Below, in pieces: positions 52,355-62,403 of a stretch of 64,000 nt of DNA (its first letter is position 1; each line of letters opens with the position of its first letter). The stretch comes from Salinicola halophyticus (GTDB lineage Bacteria > Pseudomonadota > Gammaproteobacteria > Pseudomonadales > Halomonadaceae). The position numbers and the translations under genes were made by a program. The notes beneath the pieces were generated by a model. It saw only the letters and a list, made by a program, of their open reading frames with translations, had not been told where the DNA came from and searched no databases. The DNA lies in contig NZ_PZJN01000007.1 of assembly GCF_003206695.1 (NCBI RefSeq), forward strand, positions 235,492 to 299,491. The letters run 5' to 3'.

Positions 52355-53479
52355 CTAGCGCCTGTTACGTTCGACGGTCTTTCTGTTCTCCGCCATCCGG
52401 TCCTCCTCCAGTAATGCCTCGAACGTCGTCACCTCGCCACAGCGATCCGGCGCATAGCCGCTCAGCGTCGCTATCTCGGCCAGGAACGAGCGCGAGCTCA
52501 TGAAGGTGAGCAGTTGCTGGACGTTGTCCTGCTCGAGCCGATCCTCGTGGCAGATCAGCAGATAGTGCTCGGTGGAGAGCGGCAGAAACTCGAGCCCGAA
52601 CTGGGCTGCGGCCGCTTCCAGACCAAAACCGACATCGGCCATGCCGGCTGCCACGTAGGCCGCTATGGCGGTATGGGTAAACTCTTCCTGTCCCGCGCCG
52701 GCAATCTGATCCTCGCCGATGCCCTGCTCCGCCAACAACAGGTTGAAAAGCACGCGAGTCCCGGAGTGCTCATCGCGATTGATGAAGCGGACATCAGTCC
52801 GGGCAAGATCCGCCAACCCCTGAATTCTGTCTCGGTCCTCGCCACGCAGGATCAAGCCCTGTCGGCGAGTGACGAATCGAATCACCTTGAGCTTCTGTCC
52901 TCGCTGACTCTGCCCCTCGAGCTGCGGCCGATAGACCTGCATCACTCGCTCGGCAAGCTGCGGAGATGAGGGGACGTGGAAGCTGGCCAGGTCGCACTCG
53001 CCGCGGCCCAAAGCGTTCAATGCCTCCAGCGGATTGCAGTAGCGCAGATCGAGTTCGCCGGGACATTCCGGCAGTAGTGCCACCGCATAACCATGGCTGG
53101 CATGCAATCGCAGGACGGGATGCGCGCCCTCGAGCAACTGCTGCAGCTGATGGTTTAGCTCGGAGGCCATGCTGTCGATCTGCGGCCCCAACCTTGCCCT
53201 GACCCGCTGCTCCGACCACAGCAGTTTCTCGCCCAGAGGCGATGGCCGGGTGCCATGCCCCTTGCGCATATCCGCCAGCGGCATGCCGAAGAACGCCTCC
53301 CCCCGGTTGAGGAGATTCCAGGCATGACGATAGGAGATGCCGGCGGCTTCCGCTGCACGCGTCAGCTTGCCGGTCTCGCGCAGATTGGCGAGTAGCCGGA
53401 ACAGCACCGGGTCGAGCAGTTCGCCGTCATCGCTGCGAAACAGCCACGCTGGCGTGATATTCAACTTTTTTCTAAGCAT
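52355..53479 (-). CDS. ModE-like HTH regulator with a periplasmic-binding-protein domain
   Basis: A 374-residue one-component regulator. The N-terminal ~105 residues are a LysR/ModE-type winged helix (LLANLRETGKLTRAAEAAGISYRHAWNLLNRGE in pieces; GTRPSPLGEKLL). Residues about 120-345 are a PBP-like ligand domain (LRLHASHGYAVALL, RFINRDEHSGTRVLFNLLL, TAIAAYVAAGMADVGFGLEAAA), as in ModA/TupA-related sensors. It is divergent from fdsG, so it probably senses molybdate/tungstate or a formate-related ligand and controls the formate dehydrogenase. Ligand not determinable. Confidence 0.8.
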   Translation of the reverse strand: MLRKKLNITPAWLFRSDDGELLDPVLFRLLANLRETGKLTRAAEAAGISYRHAWNLLNRGEAFFGMPLADMRKGHGTRPSPLGEKLLWSEQRVRARLGPQIDSMASELNHQLQQLLEGAHPVLRLHASHGYAVALLPECPGELDLRYCNPLEALNALGRGECDLASFHVPSSPQLAERVMQVYRPQLEGQSQRGQKLKVIRFVTRRQGLILRGEDRDRIQGLADLARTDVRFINRDEHSGTRVLFNLLLAEQGIGEDQIAGAGQEEFTHTAIAAYVAAGMADVGFGLEAAAAQFGLEFLPLSTEHYLLICHEDRLEQDNVQQLLTFMSSRSFLAEIATLSGYAPDRCGEVTTFEALLEEDRMAENRKTVERNRR

Positions 53480-53645
53480 ATTCGTTCATATTTCTCGCGC
53501 CCCGCGGGAGTGCTAGGTTGGCGTTTAGCGGCACTCAACATAAAACAGTTAAGAACAACGATTCCTATAAGACGATTGGCTGAGAGCTGGCGAGAGAGGT
53601 GGAGTCGCCGGACGAAATCCAACTGCTTGATGAGATGACCAGGCC

Positions 53646-54152
53646 ATGCCACACGCCAGCCCGCAGACCGACGGCGCCTGGACGCCGGCACAGATTCAGG
53701 ACGTGATCGACGCCCATAAATCGATGCCGGGCGCCATGCTGCCCACGCTTCATGCCATCCAGGATCGCTTCGGACACATTCCCGAAGCGGCGATTCCGAT
53801 CATTGCCGAGTCGCTGCGCCATACACGCGCCGACGTCCACGGCATCATCAGTTTCTACCACCACTTCCGGACACAGCTGCCAGGTCGCAGTGTGGTGCAG
53901 GTGTGTCGGGCGGAGGCGTGTCAGGCGCGGGGCTGTCGACAGCTGGAAAGCCACGTCAAAGCGGTACTGGGCGTGGATTACCACCACACCACGAGCGACG
54001 GCGAGATCACGCTGGAGCCGGTCTATTGCCTGGGCAACTGCGCCTGCGGGCCGACGATTCGGGTCAACGACGAGATTCACGGCCGCATGACCGCGGCCAA
54101 GTTCGATCGGCTGGCCGAAGAGCTCACGGCCACCGTGGTGGAGGTGAGATGA
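53646..54152 (+). CDS. fdsG: NAD-dependent formate dehydrogenase gamma subunit
   Basis: A 168-residue NuoE-like [2Fe-2S] protein, part of the soluble FdsGBA complex that passes electrons from formate to NAD+. The cluster ligands are the cysteines of VCRAEAC and CLGNCACGP. MLPTLHAIQDRFGHIPEAAI and GIISFYHHFR are typical. The ribosome site is weak. Its stop overlaps the fdsB start (ATGA). It lies 166 nt from the divergent regulator gene; the spacer is A/T-rich with a -10-like TATAAG. Confidence 0.92.
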   Translation: MPHASPQTDGAWTPAQIQDVIDAHKSMPGAMLPTLHAIQDRFGHIPEAAIPIIAESLRHTRADVHGIISFYHHFRTQLPGRSVVQVCRAEACQARGCRQLESHVKAVLGVDYHHTTSDGEITLEPVYCLGNCACGPTIRVNDEIHGRMTAAKFDRLAEELTATVVEVR

Positions 54153-55708
54153 TGACGACCACCGTCTATGTTCCTCGCGACACCACCGCGCTCTCGCTGG
54201 GAGCAGACGCCGTCGCGTCGCGTCTCGAGCGCGCCGCACGTCAGCGCTCGCTGGATCTAAGGATCGTGCGCAACGGCTCCCGCGGCCTGTCCTGGCTGGA
54301 GCCGCTGGTAGAAGTCGAGACAACCAAGGGCCGAGTCGCTTACGGGCCGGTCGAGCCCGAAGACGTCGAGGCGCTGATCGAAGCCGGCCTGTTCGAGGGA
54401 CGCCAGGATCATCCGCTGGCGCTGGGATTGACCGAGGAGATCCCCTATCTCCGTAACCAGCAGCGCCTGACGTTCTCGCGTATCGGCGTGACCGACCCGC
54501 TGTCGCTCGAGGACTACACCACGCTGCGTGGCTTCGAAGGATTGAAGAAGGCACTCGCCTGCGATGCGCAGGGTATCGTCGACGAGGTCAAGTCCTCGGG
54601 GCTTCGCGGCCGCGGCGGGGCCGCCTTCCCCACCGCGATCAAATGGCAGACGGTGCATGACCAGCCCGAGGGGCAGAAGTACATCGTCTGCAACGCCGAC
54701 GAGGGCGACTCCGGCACCTTCGCCGACCGTCTGATCATGGAATGCGACCCCTATCTGCTGATCGAAGGCATGGCGATAGCGGGCCTCGCGGTGGGCGCCA
54801 CCCAAGGCTACGTCTACCTGCGCTCGGAGTATCCGAACGCCCACGCCATCTTCGGGGAAGCGATCTCGCGGGCACGCACGGCGGGCTATCTGGGCGACGA
54901 CATGCTCGCCAGCGGCAAGGACTTCCACCTTGAAGTCCGCCTCGGCGCCGGGGCCTATATCTGCGGCGAGGAGACCTCGCTGCTGGAGAGCCTCGAAGGC
55001 AAGCGCGGCCTGGTCCGCGCCAAGCCGCCGCTGCCGGCGATCGAGGGGCTGTTCGGCCGCCCCACGGTAGTCAACAACGTGCTCTCGCTGGCCGCCATTC
55101 CCTACATTCTCGACCACGGCGGCCAGGCCTACGCCGACTACGGCATGGGCAAGTCCCGCGGGACGCTGGCGCTGCAGCTGGCCGGCAACGTGGCGCGTGG
55201 CGGGCTGGTCGAACTGGCCTTCGGCGTCACCCTGCGCGAGCTGATGGAGAACTTCGGCGGCGGCACCCAGAGTGGACGTCCGCTCAAGGCGGTGCAGGTC
55301 GGCGGCCCGCTCGGCGCCTATCTGCCCGAGAGCCAGTGGGACAGCCCCATCGATTACGAAGGCTTCGCCGCGTTCGGGGGTGTCGTCGGCCATGGTGGCG
55401 TGGTGATGTTCGACGACAGCGTCGACATGGGCGATCAGGCGCGCTTTGCGATGGAGTTCTGCAGCGTCGAATCCTGCGGCAAGTGCACGCCGTGTCGAAT
55501 CGGCGCCGTGCGTGGCGTGGAGGTGATCGACCGTATCCGCGCCGGCGAGCGGGCCGAGGAGAATCTCGTCCTGCTTGCCGATCTCTGCGACACCATGGTC
55601 GACGGCTCGCTCTGCGCCATGGGCGGGATGACACCGTTCCCCGTCCAGAGCGTAATGAAGCACTTTCCCGATGATCTGATCCGGCCCCGGGCCGAAGGCG
55701 GGAGGTAG
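54149..55708 (+). CDS. fdsB: NAD-dependent formate dehydrogenase beta subunit (NAD/FMN-binding)
   Basis: A 519-residue NuoF-like subunit with an N-terminal thioredoxin-like part. The NADH/FMN region is GLRGRGGAAFPTAIKW and CNADEGDSGTFADR, then GAGAYICGEETSLLESLEGKRG. The [4Fe-4S] cluster motif is ESCGKCTPCRIG with a further Cys in LCDTMVDGSLCAMGG. It accepts electrons from FdsA and reduces NAD+. ATG 54149 lies inside the last codons of fdsG; a second ATG follows directly. Confidence 0.94.
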   Translation: MMTTTVYVPRDTTALSLGADAVASRLERAARQRSLDLRIVRNGSRGLSWLEPLVEVETTKGRVAYGPVEPEDVEALIEAGLFEGRQDHPLALGLTEEIPYLRNQQRLTFSRIGVTDPLSLEDYTTLRGFEGLKKALACDAQGIVDEVKSSGLRGRGGAAFPTAIKWQTVHDQPEGQKYIVCNADEGDSGTFADRLIMECDPYLLIEGMAIAGLAVGATQGYVYLRSEYPNAHAIFGEAISRARTAGYLGDDMLASGKDFHLEVRLGAGAYICGEETSLLESLEGKRGLVRAKPPLPAIEGLFGRPTVVNNVLSLAAIPYILDHGGQAYADYGMGKSRGTLALQLAGNVARGGLVELAFGVTLRELMENFGGGTQSGRPLKAVQVGGPLGAYLPESQWDSPIDYEGFAAFGGVVGHGGVVMFDDSVDMGDQARFAMEFCSVESCGKCTPCRIGAVRGVEVIDRIRAGERAEENLVLLADLCDTMVDGSLCAMGGMTPFPVQSVMKHFPDDLIRPRAEGGR

Positions 55709-55710
55709 GC

Positions 55711-58575
55711 ATGCTGCAACATTTCGATCCAAAACAGTTCGACCGTGACCTGGGAACGCCGGCAAGACTCTCGGAAACCCTGGTTCCGCTGACCATCGAT
55801 GGCGTCGAGATCAGCGTGCCTGAAGGCACCTCGGTGCTGCGTGCCGCGGCGCTCGCCGGTATCACCATCCCCAAGCTGTGCGCGTCCGACAACCTCGAGG
55901 CCTTCGGCTCGTGTCGTCTCTGTGCGGTGGAGATCGAGGGCCGGCGCGGCTATCCGGCATCGTGCACCACGCCGGTTACCGAAGGCATGGCGGTGACGAC
56001 CCAGAACGGCAAGCTCGCCAGGCTGCGGCGCAATGTCATGGAGCTCTACATCTCCGACCACCCGCTGGACTGCCTGACCTGCCCCGCCAACGGCGACTGC
56101 GAACTGCAGGACATGGCCGGTGCCGTGGGTCTGCGCGAGGTGCGCTACGGCTTCGACGGTGCCAACCATCTGGATGCCGAGATCGACGACTCCAACCCCT
56201 ATTTCAGCTTCGATCCCAGCAAGTGCATCGTCTGCTCGCGCTGCGTGCGGGCCTGCGACGAGGTCCAGGGCACCTTCGCCCTGACCATCGAAGGCCGCGG
56301 CTTCGATTCCAAGGTCGCCGCCAGCCAGAACGAGCCGTTCATGGATTCGGAGTGCGTCTCCTGCGGCGCCTGCGTGCAGGCCTGCCCGACGTCAACGTTG
56401 ATGGAGAAGAGCGTCATCGACCACGGCGTGCCCGAGCATAGCGTGGTGACCACCTGCGCCTATTGCGGCGTGGGCTGCTCCTTCGAGGCGCAGATGAAGG
56501 GCGACAAGCTGATACGTATGGTGCCCTACAAGGGTGGCGATGCGAATCACGGCCACTCCTGCGTCAAGGGGCGCTTCGCCTTCGGCTACGCCACTCACAA
56601 GGATCGCATCCGCGAGCCGATGATCCGCGACAGCATCGACCAACCGTGGCGCCCCGTCTCATGGGAGGAGGCGATCGCCTTCGCCGCGCGACGCCTCCGG
56701 GAGACGCAGTCGACCTATGGCCGCGAGAGCATCGGCGGCATCACCTCGTCGCGCTGTACCAACGAAGAGACCTATCTGGTCCAGAAGCTGATCCGCGCCG
56801 CTTTCGGCAACAACAATACCGACACCTGCGCCCGGGTCTGCCACTCGCCTACCGGGTACGGCCTCAAGACCACGTTGGGCGAATCGGCCGGGACCCAGAC
56901 CTTCGATTCGGTGATGAAGGCCGACACGATTCTGGTGATCGGCGCCAACCCCACCGACGCCCACCCGGTGTTCGCCTCCCAGATGAAGCGCCGCCTGCGC
57001 CAGGGTGCCACGCTGATCGTCGCCGACCCGCGCCGGATCGACCTGCTCAAGACGCCCCACGGCGGCAGGAGCCTGCATCTGCCGCTCAAGCCCGGAACCA
57101 ACGTGGCGCTGGTGAATTCGATGGCCCACGTGGTGGTGAGCGAGGGGCTGGAAGACGCCGACTTCATCGCGAAACGCTGCGACGGCGACGCCTACCAGCG
57201 CTGGCGCGAGTTCATTCAGGAAGCGCAACACTCACCGGAAGCTCTGGAGTCGGTCACCGGCGTGCCGGCCGTGCAGGTCCGCGAGGCCGCTCGCGTCTAT
57301 GCCAGCGCCGCCAACGGCGCGATCTACTACGGCCTGGGGGTCACCGAACACAGTCAGGGCTCGACCATGGTCATGGGCATCGCCAATCTGGCGATGGCAA
57401 CCGGCAACATCGGCCGCGAAGGCGTGGGGGTCAATCCGCTGCGCGGACAGAACAACGTTCAGGGCTCCTGTGACATGGGCTCGTTTCCCCACGAGCTGCC
57501 GGGCTACCAGCACGTCGCCGATCCCGCCGTGCGCGAGAAGTTCGAGGCCGTCTGGCACACCACGATCGACGACGAGCCGGGGCTGCGCATTCCCAACATG
57601 TTCGACGCGGCCATCGCCGGCACCTTCAAGGGGCTCTACGTCCAGGGTGAAGATATCGCCCAGTCCGATCCCAATACCCAGCATGTCGAAGCAGCCCTGA
57701 CCGCGCTGGACTGCCTGATCGTGCAGGACATCTTCCTCAACGAGACCGCCAAGTACGCCCACGTGCTGCTCCCCGGTTCCACCTTCCTCGAGAAGAACGG
57801 CACCTTTACCAATGCCGAGCGGCGCATCAACCGCGTCCGCAAGGTGATGCCACCGGTCGCCGGCAAGGAGGACTGGGAAGTCACCCAGGACCTGGCCAAC
57901 GCGATGGGCTATGCGATGCACTACACCCATCCCTCGGAAATCATGGACGAAATCGCCCAACTGACACCCACCTTCACCGGCGTCAGCTATGCCCGGCTCG
58001 AAGCGCGAGGCAGCATCCAGTGGCCATGCAACGATGCCTTCCCCGACGGCACCCCGACCATGCACGCGCTCGACTTCCCCATCGGCAAGGGCAACTTCGC
58101 CATCACCGAATACGTGGCCACCGAGGAGCGCGCCAGCCGCCGCTATCCGCTGCTGCTGACGACCGGGCGCATTCTCAGCCAGTACAACGTCGGCGCCCAG
58201 ACCCGACGCACCGACAACGTGGCCTGGCACGCCGAGGACGTGCTGGAAATTCACCCTTCGGATGCCGAGCTCCGCGGCCTGCGCGACGGCGACTGGCTGG
58301 GCATCAGCAGCCGGGTTGGGCGCACGGTGCTGCGCTGTCTCGTCAGCGATCGCATGGCGCCGGGCGTGGTCTACACCACGTTCCATCATCCGGGCAGCGG
58401 AGCCAACGTGATCACCACCGACAACTCCGACTGGGCCACCAACTGTCCTGAATACAAGGTGACCGCGGTGCAGGTGGAAAAGGTCTCTCAACCGTCATCA
58501 TGGCAGCAGCATTTCCAACGCTTCGACGAACGTCAGCAGCGTTATCTGGAATCCGCCGAGGCGGCGCTCAAATGA
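55711..58575 (+). CDS. fdsA: NAD-dependent formate dehydrogenase alpha subunit (molybdenum/iron-sulfur)
   Basis: A 954-residue catalytic subunit. The N-terminal [2Fe-2S] domain has CASDNLEAFGSCRLC and a His/Cys cluster region (CLTCPANGDCELQ). Two [4Fe-4S] ferredoxin motifs follow (CIVCSRCVRAC; CVSCGACVQAC). The molybdopterin domain starts TTCAYCGVGCSFEAQ with its own cluster. The metal ligand is Cys, not selenocysteine, in ARVCHSPTG (about residue 380), followed by His. GGAGGT precedes ATG 55711, two nt after the fdsB stop. Confidence 0.95.
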   Translation: MLQHFDPKQFDRDLGTPARLSETLVPLTIDGVEISVPEGTSVLRAAALAGITIPKLCASDNLEAFGSCRLCAVEIEGRRGYPASCTTPVTEGMAVTTQNGKLARLRRNVMELYISDHPLDCLTCPANGDCELQDMAGAVGLREVRYGFDGANHLDAEIDDSNPYFSFDPSKCIVCSRCVRACDEVQGTFALTIEGRGFDSKVAASQNEPFMDSECVSCGACVQACPTSTLMEKSVIDHGVPEHSVVTTCAYCGVGCSFEAQMKGDKLIRMVPYKGGDANHGHSCVKGRFAFGYATHKDRIREPMIRDSIDQPWRPVSWEEAIAFAARRLRETQSTYGRESIGGITSSRCTNEETYLVQKLIRAAFGNNNTDTCARVCHSPTGYGLKTTLGESAGTQTFDSVMKADTILVIGANPTDAHPVFASQMKRRLRQGATLIVADPRRIDLLKTPHGGRSLHLPLKPGTNVALVNSMAHVVVSEGLEDADFIAKRCDGDAYQRWREFIQEAQHSPEALESVTGVPAVQVREAARVYASAANGAIYYGLGVTEHSQGSTMVMGIANLAMATGNIGREGVGVNPLRGQNNVQGSCDMGSFPHELPGYQHVADPAVREKFEAVWHTTIDDEPGLRIPNMFDAAIAGTFKGLYVQGEDIAQSDPNTQHVEAALTALDCLIVQDIFLNETAKYAHVLLPGSTFLEKNGTFTNAERRINRVRKVMPPVAGKEDWEVTQDLANAMGYAMHYTHPSEIMDEIAQLTPTFTGVSYARLEARGSIQWPCNDAFPDGTPTMHALDFPIGKGNFAITEYVATEERASRRYPLLLTTGRILSQYNVGAQTRRTDNVAWHAEDVLEIHPSDAELRGLRDGDWLGISSRVGRTVLRCLVSDRMAPGVVYTTFHHPGSGANVITTDNSDWATNCPEYKVTAVQVEKVSQPSSWQQHFQRFDERQQRYLESAEAALK

Positions 58576-58615
58576 GTGCCGCCGGCCACTCTTTCGGCGC
58601 CGGGGAGAGCATGAG

Positions 58616-58660
58616 ATGAGCGATTCGAGCAGAGATGATTCGAACAGAGGTGATTCGGAA
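58616..58660. repeat. 15-nt in-frame tandem repeat at the fdsD 5' end
   Basis: ATGAGCGATTCGAGC, AGAGATGATTCGAAC and AGAGGTGATTCGGAA, the first including the start codon. A fourth unit begins AGAGAC and then diverges. Confidence 0.75.
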
Positions 58661-58939
58661 AGAGACGGGCCGGGCCATGGCGGCCCCACGGCCCCGCTGA
58701 TCAAGATGGTCAATCAGATCGGCGCCAACAATCTGCACCATGGTGACGACGCCCAGGCGGCGGAACTGGTCGCCACGCATCTCAAGAAATTCTGGGCGCG
58801 CAGCATGAAGCGCCAGATCATCGAGTACGCCGATACGGATGGCAGCGAACTGAGTTCGGTGTCGCGCCTCGCGATCGCTCGGCTGAAGACCCTGTCGTCG
58901 ACCGTCAAGGACTGGGAGGAGACCTCCGACGCAGGATAG
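58616..58939 (+). CDS. fdsD: Formate dehydrogenase delta subunit
   Basis: A 107-residue small protein. APLIKMVNQIGANNLHHGDDAQAAELVATHLKKFWARSMKRQIIEY (in pieces) matches the FdsD family, which accompanies fdsGBA and aids complex formation. The first ~24 residues are Asp/Ser/Arg-rich (SRDDSNRGDSERDG) and are encoded by a 15-nt repeat. The gene lies 40 nt after fdsA. The fdsC (fdhD-type) gene found between fdsA and fdsD in Cupriavidus is absent here. Confidence 0.85.
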   Translation: MSDSSRDDSNRGDSERDGPGHGGPTAPLIKMVNQIGANNLHHGDDAQAAELVATHLKKFWARSMKRQIIEYADTDGSELSSVSRLAIARLKTLSSTVKDWEETSDAG

Positions 58940-59014
58940 CCGAATGCGGGGCCGTCAACTAATCGACGTGACCCGTCAAGACATCTTCGTTGATAGACAC
59001 TCGCCTACAAAAAA

Positions 59015-59044
59015 AGGCCTCATCCGATCTTTCGGATGAGGCCT
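59015..59044. terminator. Bidirectional terminator between fdsD and dnaJ
   Basis: A 13-bp stem AGGCCTCATCCGA/TCGGATGAGGCCT with a 4-nt loop. The minus-strand (dnaJ) side is followed by eight T; the plus-strand side by CTCTTT. Confidence 0.9.
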
Positions 59045-59068
59045 CTTTCGCTCGGCGACGATAAAACC

Positions 59069-60214
59069 TTACGGCTTCATGTCCTCGAAGAAGCGCTTCA
59101 CACCGTCGAACCAGCCCTCTTTTCGCGGCGAATGGCGGCTGGCACTGCCCAGACTGTCCTGGAACTTGCGCAGCAGGTCCTTCTGCTCTTCATTGAGGTT
59201 GACCGGCGTCTCGGTCACCACCTTGCAGAGCAGGTCGCCCGCCGGGCCGCCGCGGACCGGCTTGACGCCCTTGCCACGTAGCCGGAACAGTTTCCCGGTC
59301 TGCGTCTCGGGCGGGATCTTGAGCTTGACCCGACCTTCCAGCGTCGGCACTTCCAGCTCGCCACCCAACGCGGCATCGACGAAGTTGATCGGCACTTCGC
59401 AGTGCAGGTGCCGGCCGTCGCGTTCGAAGATCGGATGCGCCTTGATCTCGACCTGGACGTAAAGATCGCCCGCGGGGCCACCGTTGAGCCCGGATTCGCC
59501 CTCGGCATTGAGCCGAATGCGGTCGCCGGTATCGACACCCGCCGGGATCTTCACCGACAGCGTGCGCGTCTCGCGAACGCGGCCTTCGCCATGACACTTG
59601 CGGCACGGCACCTTGATGCTCTGGCCGCTGCCGTGACAGGTCGGGCAGGTCTGCTGCACGGCGAAGAAGCCCTGCTGCATCCGCACCTGGCCCTGGCCGT
59701 GACAGGTCGGGCAGGTCTCCTTGCTCGAGCCCGGCTCGGCGCCGGTGGCGTCGCAGTGCTCGCACTCGACGTGACGCGGCACGCGGATATCGACGGTGGT
59801 ACCGAATACGGCATTCTCGAGATCGAGCTCGAGGTTGTAGCGCAGATCGCTGCCACGCTGCGGTGCGTTCGGATTACGCCGACCGCCGCCGCCCCCGAAG
59901 ATATCGCCGAACACGTCGCCGAAGATATCGCTGAAGCCGCCCGCTCCGGCACCGCCGAAACCACCGCCACCGAAGCCGCCGCCCTGACCATCGACGCCGG
60001 CATGGCCGAACTGATCGTAGGCCGCACGTTTCTGGTCATCGGAAAGCACTTCGTAGGCGTCGGAGACCTCGCGAAACTTCTCCGCCGCCTGCTGATCTTC
60101 CGGATTGCGGTCCGGATGGTATTTCTGCGCCAGCCGACGGTAGGCTTTCTTGATGTCCTTGCCGTCGGCGTCTCTATCGACGCCCAATACTTCGTAATAG
60201 TCACGTTGGGACAT
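59069..60214 (-). CDS. dnaJ: Chaperone DnaJ (Hsp40)
   Basis: A 381-residue co-chaperone that stimulates DnaK ATPase and delivers clients. The J domain (1-70) has the HPD motif in [11 protein letters not shown] Gly/Phe-rich region covers about 75-115, then four zinc-binding CxxCxGxG-type repeats ([32 protein letters not shown]) and the C-terminal substrate-binding domains. ATG 60214 is chosen over the frame start at 60247. It lies 98 nt after dnaK with a hairpin between them. Confidence 0.97.
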   Translation of the reverse strand: MSQRDYYEVLGVDRDADGKDIKKAYRRLAQKYHPDRNPEDQQAAEKFREVSDAYEVLSDDQKRAAYDQFGHAGVDGQGGGFGGGGFGGAGAGGFSDIFGDVFGDIFGGGGGRRNPNAPQRGSDLRYNLELDLENAVFGTTVDIRVPRHVECEHCDATGAEPGSSKETCPTCHGQGQVRMQQGFFAVQQTCPTCHGSGQSIKVPCRKCHGEGRVRETRTLSVKIPAGVDTGDRIRLNAEGESGLNGGPAGDLYVQVEIKAHPIFERDGRHLHCEVPINFVDAALGGELEVPTLEGRVKLKIPPETQTGKLFRLRGKGVKPVRGGPAGDLLCKVVTETPVNLNEEQKDLLRKFQDSLGSASRHSPRKEGWFDGVKRFFEDMKP

Positions 60215-60252
60215 TACTGAGTCCGCCTCCGTGTCGGCGCCGTGCAAACAGC

Positions 60253-60281
60253 AGCGCGGGAGTCATGTTGGCTCCCGCGCT
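60253..60281 (-). terminator. Intercistronic hairpin between dnaK and dnaJ
   Basis: A 10-bp perfect stem AGCGCGGGAG/CTCCCGCGCT with a 9-nt loop and no T-run. It probably lowers dnaJ expression relative to dnaK or guards the dnaK mRNA end. Confidence 0.6.
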
Positions 60282-60312
60282 CCTGCCGATCACACGGCGT
60301 CAGACGTCGTGT

Positions 60313-62250
60313 TTATTGCTTTTTCTGATCGTCGTTGACTTCTTCGAACTCGGCGTCAACCACGTCATCCTCTTTCTTGCCGCTGGTCTGGGCGTCGTCG
60401 GCCGGCTGGCCTTCTGCGTCGGCGCCTTCGCCCTGCTCGGCATACATCTTCTGCGCCAGGTTGCCGGAAGCTTCGGTCAGCGCATCCAGCTTGGCCTGGA
60501 TGGCATCCTTGTCGTCACCCTTGAGCGCTTCCTCGAGCTCGCTGATCGCGGTCTCGATTTTGGCTTTCTCGTCGGCATCGACCTTGTCACCGGCTTCTTC
60601 GAGCGTCTTTCGCGACGCGTGGATCATGCCGTCGGCCTGGTTACGCAACTGGACCAGTTCCTCGAACTTCTTGTCCTCGGCCTCGTGGGCTTCGGCATCC
60701 TTGACCATCTGATCGATCTCGTCGTCGGAGAGACCGCTGGAGGACTTGATCACGATCGACTGTTCCTTGCCGGTCGCCTTGTCCTTGGCCGTGATGTGGA
60801 GGATACCGTTGGCATCCAGATCGAAAGCCACTTCGATCTGCGGCACGCCACGCGGCGCCGGCGGAATGTCGGCCAGATCGAAACGACCCAGCGACTTGTT
60901 CTGACCTGCCTGCTTACGCTCACCCTGCAGCGCGTGAATGGTCACGGCCGTCTGGTTGTCGTCGGCGGTCGAGAAGGTCTGGGTCTTCTTGGTCGGGATT
61001 GTGGTGTTTTTCTCGATCAGCGGGGTCATCACGCCACCCAGCGTCTCGATACCCAGCGTCAGCGGTGTGACGTCGAGCAGCAGCACGTCCTTGACGTCAC
61101 CGCCAAGCACGCCACCCTGGATAGCGGCACCCATGGCCACGGCTTCGTCCGGGTTGACGTCCTTGCGCGCTTCCTTGCCGAAGAACTCGGCAACCTTGCT
61201 CTGAACCATCGGCATGCGCGTCTGGCCGCCGACCAGGATGACGTCCTGGATCTCGCTGTTGGAGAGACCGGCGTCCTGCATCGCGGTCTTGCACGGACCG
61301 AGCGAGCGAGCCACCAGGTCTTCGACCAGCGATTCGAGCTTGGCACGAGTGACCTTGATCGCCAGGTGCTTGGGACCGGTGTTGTCCGCCGTGATGTACG
61401 GCAGGTTGACTTCGGTCTGCTGCGCGGAAGAGAGCTCGATCTTGGCTTTCTCGGCCGCTTCCTTCAGACGCTGCATGGCCAGGCTGTCGCCGGACAGATC
61501 GATGCCGGAATCGCTCTTGAACTGCTGAACGAGATAGTCGATCAGCTTGAGATCGAAATCTTCGCCGCCCAGGAACGTATCGCCGTTGGTGGCGAGCACT
61601 TCGAACTGCTTTTCACCGTCGACATCGGCGACTTCGATGATCGAGATATCGAACGTACCGCCACCCAGGTCGTAGACCGCGATGGTGCGATCACCAGTGG
61701 AACGATCCATGCCGTAGGCCAGTGCGGCTGCGGTCGGCTCGTTGATGATACGCTTGACCTCGAGACCGGCGATGCGGCCCGCGTCCTTGGTGGCCTGACG
61801 CTGAGAATCGTTGAAGTAGGCCGGCACGGTGATGACCGCTTCGGTGACTTCTTCGCCGAGATAGTCTTCGGCGGTCTTCTTCATCTTCTTCAGCACTTCG
61901 GCGCTGACCTGGGGCGGTGCCAGCTTGTTGTCGTTGACCTTGACCCAGGCGTCGCCGTTGTCGGCTTCGACGATCTCGTAAGGCACCATCTTGATGTCTT
62001 TCTGAACGACGTCGTCCTTGAACTTGCGACCGACCAGACGCTTGATGGCGTAAAGCGTGTTGTGCGGGTTGGTGACCGCCTGACGCTTGGCCGCCTGACC
62101 GACAAGCGTTTCGCCGTCGTCGGTGTAAGCGATGATGGAAGGCGTCGTGCGGCCGCCTTCGGCGTTTTCGATCACTCGGGTCTTGTCACCATCCAGTACG
62201 GCAACACAGGAGTTGGTCGTACCCAGGTCAATGCCAATGATGCGTCCCAT
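60313..62250 (-). CDS. dnaK: Molecular chaperone DnaK (Hsp70)
   Basis: A 645-residue ATP-dependent chaperone. The nucleotide domain begins [16 protein letters not shown] and holds [16 protein letters not shown] and [13 protein letters not shown]. The linker [12 protein letters not shown] leads into the substrate-binding domain and an acidic tail ending in [25 protein letters not shown] precedes the ATG. It has its own sigma-32-like promoter upstream. Confidence 0.98.
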   Translation of the reverse strand: MGRIIGIDLGTTNSCVAVLDGDKTRVIENAEGGRTTPSIIAYTDDGETLVGQAAKRQAVTNPHNTLYAIKRLVGRKFKDDVVQKDIKMVPYEIVEADNGDAWVKVNDNKLAPPQVSAEVLKKMKKTAEDYLGEEVTEAVITVPAYFNDSQRQATKDAGRIAGLEVKRIINEPTAAALAYGMDRSTGDRTIAVYDLGGGTFDISIIEVADVDGEKQFEVLATNGDTFLGGEDFDLKLIDYLVQQFKSDSGIDLSGDSLAMQRLKEAAEKAKIELSSAQQTEVNLPYITADNTGPKHLAIKVTRAKLESLVEDLVARSLGPCKTAMQDAGLSNSEIQDVILVGGQTRMPMVQSKVAEFFGKEARKDVNPDEAVAMGAAIQGGVLGGDVKDVLLLDVTPLTLGIETLGGVMTPLIEKNTTIPTKKTQTFSTADDNQTAVTIHALQGERKQAGQNKSLGRFDLADIPPAPRGVPQIEVAFDLDANGILHITAKDKATGKEQSIVIKSSSGLSDDEIDQMVKDAEAHEAEDKKFEELVQLRNQADGMIHASRKTLEEAGDKVDADEKAKIETAISELEEALKGDDKDAIQAKLDALTEASGNLAQKMYAEQGEGADAEGQPADDAQTSGKKEDDVVDAEFEEVNDDQKKQ

Positions 62251-62324
62251 AATTCCTCACCTCTAACTATTCGTTGACGACTCAATTCGTTTTGATGACG
62301 GCGCTTGCTGCGCGTTTGACTGCT

Positions 62325-62352
62325 ATGTGGGGGCTGGTCGGCGCCTTTCAAG
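62325..62352 (-). promoter_or_regulatory. Predicted sigma-32 (heat-shock) promoter of dnaK
   Basis: On the minus strand CTTGAA (62352-62347), 14-nt spacer, then CCCCACAT (62332-62325). This matches the RpoH pattern CTTGAA-N13-14-CCCCATNT with one mismatch, about 75 nt before the dnaK start. Confidence 0.65.
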
Positions 62353-62403
62353 TCCCGTCGACGATTCAAACGCATCGCCGGGAGAGCTCGGCCCCCACGA
62401 CGA

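Noticed and set aside
55711-58575. Selenocysteine-dependent formate dehydrogenase
   Set aside because: The metal ligand position in ARVCHSPTG is an ordinary cysteine codon, and no in-frame TGA occurs.
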